DNA of 11,630 nt from Opitutia bacterium (lineage in GTDB: Bacteria; Verrucomicrobiota; Verrucomicrobiia; Opitutales; UBA953): NCBI GenBank assembly GCA_021204635.1, contig JAJPZB010000170.1, positions 1 to 11,630 on the forward strand, written 5' to 3'. Both the position numbers and the translations under genes were made by a program. The notes beneath the pieces were generated by a model. It did not search any database. It worked only from the letters and a program-made list of their open reading frames with translations, and had not been told where the DNA came from. This document shows positions 5,450 through 11,630 of this stretch, piece by piece (position 1 is the first letter of the stretch; each line of letters starts with the position of its first letter).

Positions 5450-5459
5450 TTGCACGACT

Positions 5460-6725
5460 ATGCACATTGAAACGAAATGTCTTCACGCCGGGTATTCACC
5501 CAAGAACGGCGAGCCGCGCGCGCTCCCAATTTATCAGAGCACGACGTTCAAATATGATTCGACGAAGCACATCGGCGATCTCTTCGATCTCGTGGCGCCG
5601 GGTCATTTTTATTCCCGCCTGTCGAATCCGACAGTCGATGCCGTCGAGCAAAAACTCGCCGCACTCGAAGGCGGTGTCGGCGCAATGTGCACGTCGTCGG
5701 GCCAAGCCGCGTCGTTCACGGCGCTGATGACAATTCTCAAAGCCGGAGACCATTTCATCTCCACGGCGTCGATCTACGGCGGGACGCTAAATTTGTTTGC
5801 CGTGACGCTGAAACGCTTCGGCGTGGAATGCACGTTTATCGACGGCGATGCCTCCGCAGAGGAAATCCAAAAGGCGTTCAAACCGAACACGAAAGCCGTT
5901 TTCGGCGAAACTCTCGCGAACCCAGCGCTGACGGTCTGCGACATCGAGAAACTCGCGAAAATCGCCCACCAAAATGGCGTGCCGCTCATCATCGACAACA
6001 CGTTCCCGACGCCGATTTTGTGCCGCCCGATCGAGTTTGGCGCCGACATCGTCGTGCACTCCACGACAAAGTATCTCGACGGCCACGCGCTCTGCGTCGG
6101 CGGCGTCGTTGTGGATTCCGGGAATTTTGACTGGACAAACGGAAAATTCCCCGAATTTACCGAGCCGGACGAATCATACCACGGCCTCGTTTACACGAAG
6201 GCGTTCGGGAAATCCGCGTTCATCGTGAAAGCGCGCGTCCAATTGATGCGCGACATCGGTTTGACGCCCGCCGCGAACTCAGCATTTCTCCTCAACATCG
6301 GCTTGGAAACGCTCGCAGTCAGAATGCCCCAATACTGCAAAAATGCGCAGAAAGTGGCAGAATTTTTGGCGACGCACCCGAAAGTGGAATCCATTTCATA
6401 CCCGGGTCTCGCGAGCGACAAATATCACGCGCTCGCGCAAAAATACCTGCCAAACGGTTGCGCCGGCGTGATGTCGATCGTCGTGAAAGGTGGTCGCGCG
6501 GGCGCGGCGCGATTCTTGGATTCGATGAAGCTCGCGACGCAATGCGTCCACGTCGCCGACATTCGCACCTGCGCGCTGCATCCGGCGACATCGACGCACC
6601 GCCAGCTCACCGACGAGCAACTCGCCGCTGCGGGAATCCCGCAGGGTCTCGTCCGCGTCTCCGTCGGCTTGGAAAATGTTGACGACACGATCGCCGATCT
6701 CACTCAGGCTCTCGAAAAAATCTGA
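5460..6725 (+). CDS. metY: O-acetylhomoserine sulfhydrylase (aminocarboxypropyltransferase), Cys/Met-metabolism PLP enzyme
   Basis: A 421-residue pyridoxal-phosphate enzyme of the Cys/Met metabolism family (fold type I), the normal size for MetY. MetY makes homocysteine from O-acetylhomoserine and sulfide in the cytoplasm, a late step of methionine synthesis. Visible elements are the N-terminal ETKCLHAGY, the phosphate-binding YSR (51-53), the SSGQAA cofactor loop (79-84), the PLP-ring aspartate in LIIDNTF (D179), and the Schiff-base lysine K204 in HSTTKYLDGH. The C-terminal HPATSTHRQL segment binds the substrate carboxylate. The HAGYSPKNGEPRALPIYQSTTF start and length favour MetY over cystathionine synthase/lyase or methionine gamma-lyase, though these relatives cannot be fully excluded. 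ATG at 5460 fits the family; only a weak GAG-type ribosome site precedes it. The yajC gene follows after 96 bases in the same direction. Confidence 0.88.
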   Translation: MHIETKCLHAGYSPKNGEPRALPIYQSTTFKYDSTKHIGDLFDLVAPGHFYSRLSNPTVDAVEQKLAALEGGVGAMCTSSGQAASFTALMTILKAGDHFISTASIYGGTLNLFAVTLKRFGVECTFIDGDASAEEIQKAFKPNTKAVFGETLANPALTVCDIEKLAKIAHQNGVPLIIDNTFPTPILCRPIEFGADIVVHSTTKYLDGHALCVGGVVVDSGNFDWTNGKFPEFTEPDESYHGLVYTKAFGKSAFIVKARVQLMRDIGLTPAANSAFLLNIGLETLAVRMPQYCKNAQKVAEFLATHPKVESISYPGLASDKYHALAQKYLPNGCAGVMSIVVKGGRAGAARFLDSMKLATQCVHVADIRTCALHPATSTHRQLTDEQLAAAGIPQGLVRVSVGLENVDDTIADLTQALEKI

Positions 6726-6769
6726 TTGCCGCGCGCGGCGCAGGCGGCGGGCACTTTCCCCGTTCCCGC

Positions 6770-6798
6770 TTGCGTTTGCCCGCGCAAATCCGCAGAAT
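6770..6798 (+). promoter_or_regulatory. Possible promoter of yajC-secDF
   Basis: TTGCGT (6770-6775), a 17-base spacer and CAGAAT (6793-6798) would place a start near 6805, about 17 bases before the yajC ATG. A GC-rich stem (GCGGGCA/TGCCCGC with a large loop) lies upstream, but no clear terminator separates metY from yajC. Confidence 0.35.
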
Positions 6799-6821
6799 TG
6801 CCGCTTTTTAAGCACGCATTT

Positions 6822-7223
6822 ATGACAAACATGTTCAGCAACATCACGATATTCGCGCAAGCGAACGACGCCGCTCCGGCGGTAGTGCAAGAATCCGCAC
6901 CGGCGACGACGACCACCGCGGTTGCCCCCGATGCCGCCGCTCCCGCAGGCGAAGAAGCCGCGCCGCAGGGTCAGGGATTCCCGATTATCGCCATCTACAT
7001 CCTGCTTTTCCTCGGAATTTTCTTCCTCATGTTCATGCCCCAGCGCAAACAGCGCAAGGCGATGCAAAAGCTGCAAAGCGAGTTGAAAGCCGGCGACACG
7101 ATCGTGACGGGCAGCGGGATTTACGGCAAAATCGTCTCGCTCAACGAAACCAAGGCGACGCTCGAAATCGCGCAGGGGCGCATCGAAGTCGCGCGCTCGC
7201 AGATCGTCGCCAAGGTCTCTTGA
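6822..7223 (+). CDS. yajC: Preprotein translocase subunit YajC
   Basis: A 133-residue, single-span inner-membrane protein that associates with SecDF in the accessory Sec complex. Residues about 53-72 form the membrane segment (ending FFLMF), followed by the hallmark basic turn MPQRKQRKAM (72-81, family form RPQQKR) and the small cytoplasmic domain with AGDTIVTGSGIYGKI (90-104). Ahead of the membrane segment is an Ala/Pro/Thr-rich linker at about residues 14-50, longer than in E. coli YajC. The frame is open upstream to a TTG at 6726, but those codons read as a GC-rich spacer, so the ATG at 6822 is preferred; a second Met three codons on is an alternative. No Shine-Dalgarno is visible. The order yajC-secD-secF is the common bacterial arrangement and supports the call. 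A 134-base gap separates it from secDF. Confidence 0.92.
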   Translation: MTNMFSNITIFAQANDAAPAVVQESAPATTTTAVAPDAAAPAGEEAAPQGQGFPIIAIYILLFLGIFFLMFMPQRKQRKAMQKLQSELKAGDTIVTGSGIYGKIVSLNETKATLEIAQGRIEVARSQIVAKVS

Positions 7224-7357
7224 TTTCACGCTTTTCACGAGGTCGGCGGTGCGCTTTTTGCACGCCGCGCCTCGATTTTCCGCGCGGGCGCGATTCCGTT
7301 TGAGGTTGCGTCCGCGCGGCGTCCCCGCGAAATAGCAATTTTCTCCCCCAAAAAATA
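7224..7357 (+). promoter_or_regulatory. Structured yajC-secDF intergenic leader
   Basis: This gap contains a stable hairpin at 7239-7273. Its stem pairs GAGGT/GCCTC (7239-7243 with 7269-7273), CGGC/GCCG and GTGC/GCAC, with one bulged base on each side and the loop GCTTTTT. The octamer CCGCGCGG then appears twice (7280-7287 and 7312-7319) and can pair with itself. There is no T tract directly after the hairpin, so it is not a standard terminator. A 28-codon GTG-started frame (7249-7335) overlaps the hairpin and is discussed as a finding. The last bases before the secDF ATG are C- and A-rich with no Shine-Dalgarno. Confidence 0.45.
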
Positions 7358-10153
7358 ATGTCTTTAAAAATCTTCTGGAAGCTGCTCGTTTCGGCACTCG
7401 TCCTCGCCTACGCGATTTTCTGCATGCTTCCGTTTGAAAGCATCCCGTTCCGCGAATATGTCGCGGGCGTCGTCTCGGCAAATCACGAGGAATTTCAGGG
7501 AATCCTCTCGGAGATGGACGAGCGCGTGAAGAACTACCGCGATCCCGACGTTCCCGCCGACAAAAAGTCGCCGACTGCGTATGCCGCGCTCAAAGCAATT
7601 TCCTCCGGCCACGGAAAATCCGGCGCGGAGATTGACCTCGACAGTGAGTTTTTCCCCGACATCAAGATGATTCGCGAGCCGAATTTGGAGAAGAAAAACA
7701 ACATGCTGTTGCAGGAACTTCTCCGCCGCTCGCAGGGAAAAGTAAAGCTCGGGCTCGATTTGCAAGGCGGAATTTCGTTCACGCTCCGCGTCAATCCCGA
7801 AGCCGCCGACGCCGACCAAAAAGCCATGGCGCGCGCGACGACGGACGAAGAGCGCGAGCAGCTGAAATCCGAGGCGCAAGACCGCGCGAAGGAAAAGCTA
7901 TCGCAGCTGAATCAGGCGATCGACGTAATGAGCCAGCGCGTGAACAGCCTCGGCGTCAGCGAGCCGGTCATTCGCCCGATCGGCGACGGCGCAATCGAAA
8001 TCCAGCTCCCGGGCGAAGACACGGCGAACAACCCCGAGGCGATCAATTCCCTGAAAAAGCCGGCGAAACTCGAATTCCGCCTCGTGCACAGATATTTGCT
8101 TCCCGAAGCTGGCACGCCGGAAGGGACGGTCGTTTCTCTCCGCGCAAACCCGAATCTCGCGGCGTCGCCGGTGGCGGCATACGAAGTTCTCTACGAGGAA
8201 AACCAAAGTCGCGATTCCGGCGAAGTCCACCGCGTGCCTCTCTATGTGAAGAAAGCGCCCGAGGCCACCGGCGCAATCGTCAAGCGCGCGTCGCCTGCCT
8301 CCGACGGGCTTTCCACCTTTGTCAGCATAAGCTTCACTTCGCAGGGCGGGAAAATTTTCGGCGACGTGACCCAGCGCATCGCGGACGAAGATAACGCCGG
8401 CGACGGCAGCGAGGGGCGGTTCGCCATTGTCCTCGACGGCAAGCTCATGTCCGCCCCGCGCATAAGCGCGCATGCAGGCTCGAAGAAGACCGGCATCTAC
8501 GGCGGTAGCGCGCAAATCACCGGAAATTTTGACAAAAAGGAGGCGGCAGAACTCGCCAACGCGCTGAACAATCCGCTCGAATTTCCGCTCGAATTGCAAG
8601 ACATGACAAACGTCGGCGCCACTCTCGCGAAAGACGCGCAGATACAATCCATCAACGCGGCTCTCGTCGGTCTCGCGTGCACCGTGCTTTTCATGATTGT
8701 GTTTTACAAATTCGGCGGGGTCGTCGCGGTCTTCGGCATCGCCGCCAACGTGACGATTCTCTTCGGAATGATGTGCGCAATCGGGGCGACGATAACGCTC
8801 CCCGGAATTGCCGCTCTCGTGCTCACAATCGGCATGGCGGTTGACTCCAACATTCTCGTTTTCGAGAGAATCCGCGAAGAACTTTCGATCGGAAAGTCGC
8901 TCGTCACGGCGGTAAAACTCGGCTACGAGCGCGCATTTCTCACAATTTTGGATTCGCAATTGACGACGTTCCTCGTCGCGCTCGTGCTGATTTGGTTTGG
9001 CACGGGCTCGGTAAAAGGCTTCGGCGTGACGCTCGCAATCGGCATTTTGACCACGATGTTCTCGACGCTCATCACCTGCCGAGGCATTCAGGAATGGCTC
9101 GTCGAGCACGGTTTGTTGAAAGACATTTTCGGCATAAAATTCAAGAAAACGCCGAGCGTGAAGTTCATGAACTTCCGCAAATACGCCGCCTGCCTCGTCG
9201 CGCTTTTCATCGCAATATTCGTCGGTACACTCGCAATTCGCGGCTCAAATTGCCTCGGGAAAGACTTCAAAGGCGGCGAATCCGTGACGCTGAAAATCGT
9301 CCAAGACGAGGCAATTCGCGCGAAAGTCGGCGTCGGCGAAATTCAGCGAATCGCGCAAACCATCGGCATCACCGATGTCTCCGGAAGCTATCAGCAGGCA
9401 GTCGGCGCGACGGAACACACGCTCGCGATCGAATGCGAACTGACGCAGGACAAATCGCAGGGCGAATTTTCCAACATCAAAAAAATCGTGGGCGCGCTCC
9501 AATCCGCGCACCCCGAATTGTTTGAGCCCGACGCGAAAGTCGCCGACGACGTCATCATCGGAATGCAGGCGGTCGGTGCGACGGTGAGCGACAGGCTCAT
9601 CACCTCGACGATAATCTCGCTCCTCATCGCGCTCGCGGGAATCGCAATCTACGTCGGTCTGCGATTTGAAACGGGCTTCGGCATGGCGGCGCTGATTTCG
9701 ACGCTTCACGACATCGTCGTCGTCACGGGGATTTATCTCGCGTTCGGCGGCGAACTCTCCGCCTCGATGATTGCCGCCCTGCTCATGGTCGCCGGCTATT
9801 CCATCAACGACACGATCGTCGTCTTCGACCGAATCCGCGAAGAACTCGCGCTCAACCCGAACATGCCGCTCGGCGACGTCATCAATTTCTCGATCAATCG
9901 CACGCTGACGCGAACGCTGATGACCTCCGTCACGACGCTCCTCACGGCGTGCGCGCTGGCGTATTTCGGCGCGGGCGAAGTCGCAGAATACGGGAAAGTG
10001 TTCATCTTCGGCGTCATCATCGGCACGTTCTCGTCGATATTCATCGCCTCGCCGCTCTTCTATTGGTGGAACAAAGGCGACCGCAAGCGCGTCGAAGAAA
10101 GCGAAAAACCGTACCACTATTCCTGGGAAGCGACGCCGGAAAAGAAAAAATAG
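7358..10153 (+). CDS. secDF: Fused protein translocase subunit SecDF
   Basis: A 931-residue RND-type inner-membrane protein joining SecD and SecF in one chain. SecDF uses the proton gradient to pull exported proteins out of the SecYEG channel on the periplasmic side. The SecD half has TM1 at about 5-25, a periplasmic domain with LGLDLQGG (131-138, D134), then five membrane helices at about 430-585 carrying GMAVDSNILVFERIREE with the proton-relay Asp D496. The SecF half starts with a membrane helix near 607-628, then LGKDFKGGES (D636, family form GIDFTGG), and five helices at about 745-905 carrying YSINDTIVVFDRIREE with D818. All expected motifs are present in order and there is no frameshift between the halves. 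ATG at 7358 gives the normal short N-terminus; no Shine-Dalgarno. It follows yajC and ends just before a strong terminator. Confidence 0.96.
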   Translation: MSLKIFWKLLVSALVLAYAIFCMLPFESIPFREYVAGVVSANHEEFQGILSEMDERVKNYRDPDVPADKKSPTAYAALKAISSGHGKSGAEIDLDSEFFPDIKMIREPNLEKKNNMLLQELLRRSQGKVKLGLDLQGGISFTLRVNPEAADADQKAMARATTDEEREQLKSEAQDRAKEKLSQLNQAIDVMSQRVNSLGVSEPVIRPIGDGAIEIQLPGEDTANNPEAINSLKKPAKLEFRLVHRYLLPEAGTPEGTVVSLRANPNLAASPVAAYEVLYEENQSRDSGEVHRVPLYVKKAPEATGAIVKRASPASDGLSTFVSISFTSQGGKIFGDVTQRIADEDNAGDGSEGRFAIVLDGKLMSAPRISAHAGSKKTGIYGGSAQITGNFDKKEAAELANALNNPLEFPLELQDMTNVGATLAKDAQIQSINAALVGLACTVLFMIVFYKFGGVVAVFGIAANVTILFGMMCAIGATITLPGIAALVLTIGMAVDSNILVFERIREELSIGKSLVTAVKLGYERAFLTILDSQLTTFLVALVLIWFGTGSVKGFGVTLAIGILTTMFSTLITCRGIQEWLVEHGLLKDIFGIKFKKTPSVKFMNFRKYAACLVALFIAIFVGTLAIRGSNCLGKDFKGGESVTLKIVQDEAIRAKVGVGEIQRIAQTIGITDVSGSYQQAVGATEHTLAIECELTQDKSQGEFSNIKKIVGALQSAHPELFEPDAKVADDVIIGMQAVGATVSDRLITSTIISLLIALAGIAIYVGLRFETGFGMAALISTLHDIVVVTGIYLAFGGELSASMIAALLMVAGYSINDTIVVFDRIREELALNPNMPLGDVINFSINRTLTRTLMTSVTTLLTACALAYFGAGEVAEYGKVFIFGVIIGTFSSIFIASPLFYWWNKGDRKRVEESEKPYHYSWEATPEKKK

Positions 10154-10181
10154 CGCCGCCCCGAGAATCGAAAATTGCCGC

Positions 10182-10223
10182 ACGTTCTCGCAGGGAAAAT
10201 CTCCCGCGAGAACGTTGCTTTTT
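10182..10223 (+). terminator. Intrinsic terminator after secDF
   Basis: ACGTTCTCGC (10182-10191) pairs perfectly with GCGAGAACGT (10206-10215). The stem continues inward as GGGA/TCCC past a bulged A. A T5 run is at 10219-10223. It lies 28 bases after the secDF stop. Confidence 0.9.
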
Positions 10224-10273
10224 GACCGCGCGAAATTTACCTTCCCGCGACAAATGACAAAGAAACGAGCACT

Positions 10274-11630
10274 ATGCCGAATTTTCCCAAAATAAAAACC
10301 GCCTTGGACACAACCCCGCTCTTCGCCGGAAAAACGTGGAAAATCGCCGCCCGCGCGTGGGACTTTTCGCCGGAAAAGCTCGCGGAATTGCGAGACATCG
10401 GCGACGCCTGCCTCGCATTTTTCAAGGCGCAGGAAAAGCTCTATCTCGCCGCCGCGCGCGACAACAATCTCCTGCGAAACGCCGAACTCCACGCGCCGTG
10501 GGCGGCGGAAATCCTCGATCGCGGGAAGCCGCAGTCTCTCGTCGCACACCAGCGTTGCCGCGCCCTCGCAGGAAAATTCCCGCCGGTGTTGCGCCCCGAT
10601 TTGCTGCTCACCGAAACCGGTTTTGCGCTGACCGAGCTCGACTCCGTCCCGGGCGGAATCGGGCTCACGGCGTTTTTGTCGGAGCTCTACAACAATGACA
10701 ACTCCATGCCGGAATTGTTTTGGAAAGCAGTTGCCGGCAACAAAGCCGACGCGACCGTCGCCATCGCAGTCTCCGACGAATCGTCGTCATACCGCCCCGA
10801 ATTTGAATGGCTCGCGCGAGAAATTCGCGAGCGCATAGGCGCAAAAATTTTCGTCTGCCGCGCAGAAAATTTGGAGGTCCGCGACAACGCCGTTTTCGCC
10901 ACAAACGAAGATTCGCGCGAGCGCATAGACATAGTTTACAGATTTTTCGAGCTCTTCGACCTCGCGAACATTCCGCAGGCAACGGCGCTGCAAGCCGCAG
11001 TGGAAGCGGGCTCTGTCGCGGTCGTGCCTCCGATGAAGGCGTTTCAGGAGGAAAAAATGTCGCTCGCGCTCTTTCGCCACCCTGCCCTCGAAGCATTTTG
11101 GCGGGAAAATCTCGGCGAAAAATTTTTCTCGATTTTCGACAAAATCGTTCCGGAAAGCTGGATCGTCGAGCCGACAAAAAATCTCCCCGCAGGCGCAATA
11201 TTGCTCGCGCCAAAGCCAATGCGCGACTGGCGCGAACTCGCAAAACTCCCGAAGCGGGAGCGCGACTTGGTCTTGAAGGCAAGCGGGTTCTGCGAGGATT
11301 GCTGGGGCGCGAGAAGCGTCTCCGTCGGCAGCGATTTGTCCGCCGAAGAATGGAAATCCGCAGTCGAAAACGCCATCTCGCGCGGAGAGCAAAATTCGCT
11401 CTTCGTCCTCCAAAAATTCAAAAAACCGGCAAAACTCTCGTTCCCCGTTTTCGACGACAACGGCAACGCCACAACAATGGACGGCCGCACGCGAATCTGC
11501 CCATACTACTTCGTCATAGGCGGCAAAACAGAGCTCGGTGGCGCACTCGCAACATTCTGCCCCGCCGACAAAAAAATCATCCACGGAATGTCCGTCGCCG
11601 CCCTCGCCCCCACCACAATCCACCCTGCCT
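10274..11630 (+). CDS. Probable circularly permuted ATP-grasp-like protein, 3' end outside the window
   Basis: The frame from ATG 10274 stays open to the window edge (452 residues visible, no stop), so the gene is cut by the boundary rather than broken. I do not recognise a named family, but segments resemble circularly permuted ATP-grasp / glutathionylspermidine synthase-type ligases. These are RPDLLLTETGFALTELDSVP (107-126) followed by GGIGLT, IDIVYRFFELFDL (218-230), PPMKAFQEEKMSLALF (252-267), and VLKASGFCEDCWGARSVSVG (333-352), where K335 could contact ATP. After that come a VLQKF segment (378-382) and, near the edge, RICPYYFVIGGKTELGGALA (407-426) and IIHGMS. There is no signal peptide or membrane span, so it is probably cytosolic. 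Such enzymes join a carboxylate to an amine using ATP; the substrates here are unknown. No strong Shine-Dalgarno or promoter is visible. A terminator ends 51 bases upstream, so it should have its own promoter. Confidence 0.6.
   Translation, partial: MPNFPKIKTALDTTPLFAGKTWKIAARAWDFSPEKLAELRDIGDACLAFFKAQEKLYLAAARDNNLLRNAELHAPWAAEILDRGKPQSLVAHQRCRALAGKFPPVLRPDLLLTETGFALTELDSVPGGIGLTAFLSELYNNDNSMPELFWKAVAGNKADATVAIAVSDESSSYRPEFEWLAREIRERIGAKIFVCRAENLEVRDNAVFATNEDSRERIDIVYRFFELFDLANIPQATALQAAVEAGSVAVVPPMKAFQEEKMSLALFRHPALEAFWRENLGEKFFSIFDKIVPESWIVEPTKNLPAGAILLAPKPMRDWRELAKLPKRERDLVLKASGFCEDCWGARSVSVGSDLSAEEWKSAVENAISRGEQNSLFVLQKFKKPAKLSFPVFDDNGNATTMDGRTRICPYYFVIGGKTELGGALATFCPADKKIIHGMSVAALAPTTIHPA

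Noticed and set aside
5025..5486. Minus-strand frame of 153 codons covering the CAU tRNA
   Set aside because: Part of it is simply the translated tRNA, and the rest overlaps tsaE and the metY leader.
6396..7481. 361-codon minus-strand open frame over metY, yajC and the secDF start
   Set aside because: Antisense shadow of three well-supported genes; the product is Arg-rich and without recognisable motifs.
7898..9109. 403-codon minus-strand open frame inside secDF
   Set aside because: Antisense to conserved SecD motifs; composition is typical of shadow frames.
10254..10295. 13-codon frame starting just before the ATP-grasp-like gene
   Set aside because: Very short, lacks a ribosome binding site, and overlaps the start of the real gene; nothing distinguishes it from chance.
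9245..10549. 434-codon minus-strand open frame across secDF and the next gene
   Set aside because: Its product is rich in Arg, Asp and Glu with no domain, it spans a terminator, and it is antisense to conserved SecF coding sequence. It is a by-product of GC-biased codons.

Overview
The window is a stretch of bacterial chromosome carrying mostly core genes. It is moderately GC-rich, with many GCG/CGC codons, and contains AT-rich intergenic pockets. Most start codons lack a clear Shine-Dalgarno sequence. There is a fused SecDF and a lysine/alanine/proline-repeat histone H1-like protein. Together these suggest a member of the Verrucomicrobiota (Opitutae-like) or a related PVC-group lineage. That placement is an inference from gene style, not from a marker alignment.

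Left part (1-2658): a C-rich degenerate repeat, whose opposite strand is G-rich, precedes an unrecognised soluble protein (251-1036). A 51-residue lipoprotein gene overlaps its 3' end (1023-1178) and has the only strong Shine-Dalgarno in the window. An AmpG/PAT-type MFS transporter follows (1215-2597). A strong hairpin terminator then separates these plus-strand genes from a convergent minus-strand gene for a 91-residue histone H1-like protein (2676-2951). That gene has an apparent promoter about 200 bp upstream and so a long leader.

Middle part (3182-5336): an AT-rich non-coding stretch with two inverted repeats leads into tRNA-Thr(CGU) and its terminator. Next come a YqaB-like HAD phosphatase, TrmL (wobble 2'-O-methyltransferase) and TsaE (t6A37 ATPase), closely spaced and in one direction. 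A bidirectional terminator and a minus-strand tRNA with anticodon CAU follow. TsaE therefore sits between two tRNAs of the ANN-decoding class that normally carries t6A.

Right part (5337-11630): an O-acetylhomoserine sulfhydrylase (MetY-type) gene is followed by yajC and a fused secDF, the accessory part of the Sec translocon. The 134-bp yajC-secDF gap holds a stable hairpin and a short GTG-started reading frame. After a strong terminator, a gene for a large, probably circularly permuted ATP-grasp-like protein runs off the right edge.

I see no CRISPR array, phage, transposase, integrase or defence system. The points most worth a second look are non-coding: the G-rich repeat at the left end, the structured secDF leader, the anticodon stem of the CAU tRNA, and a short stem sequence reused in several intergenic regions.
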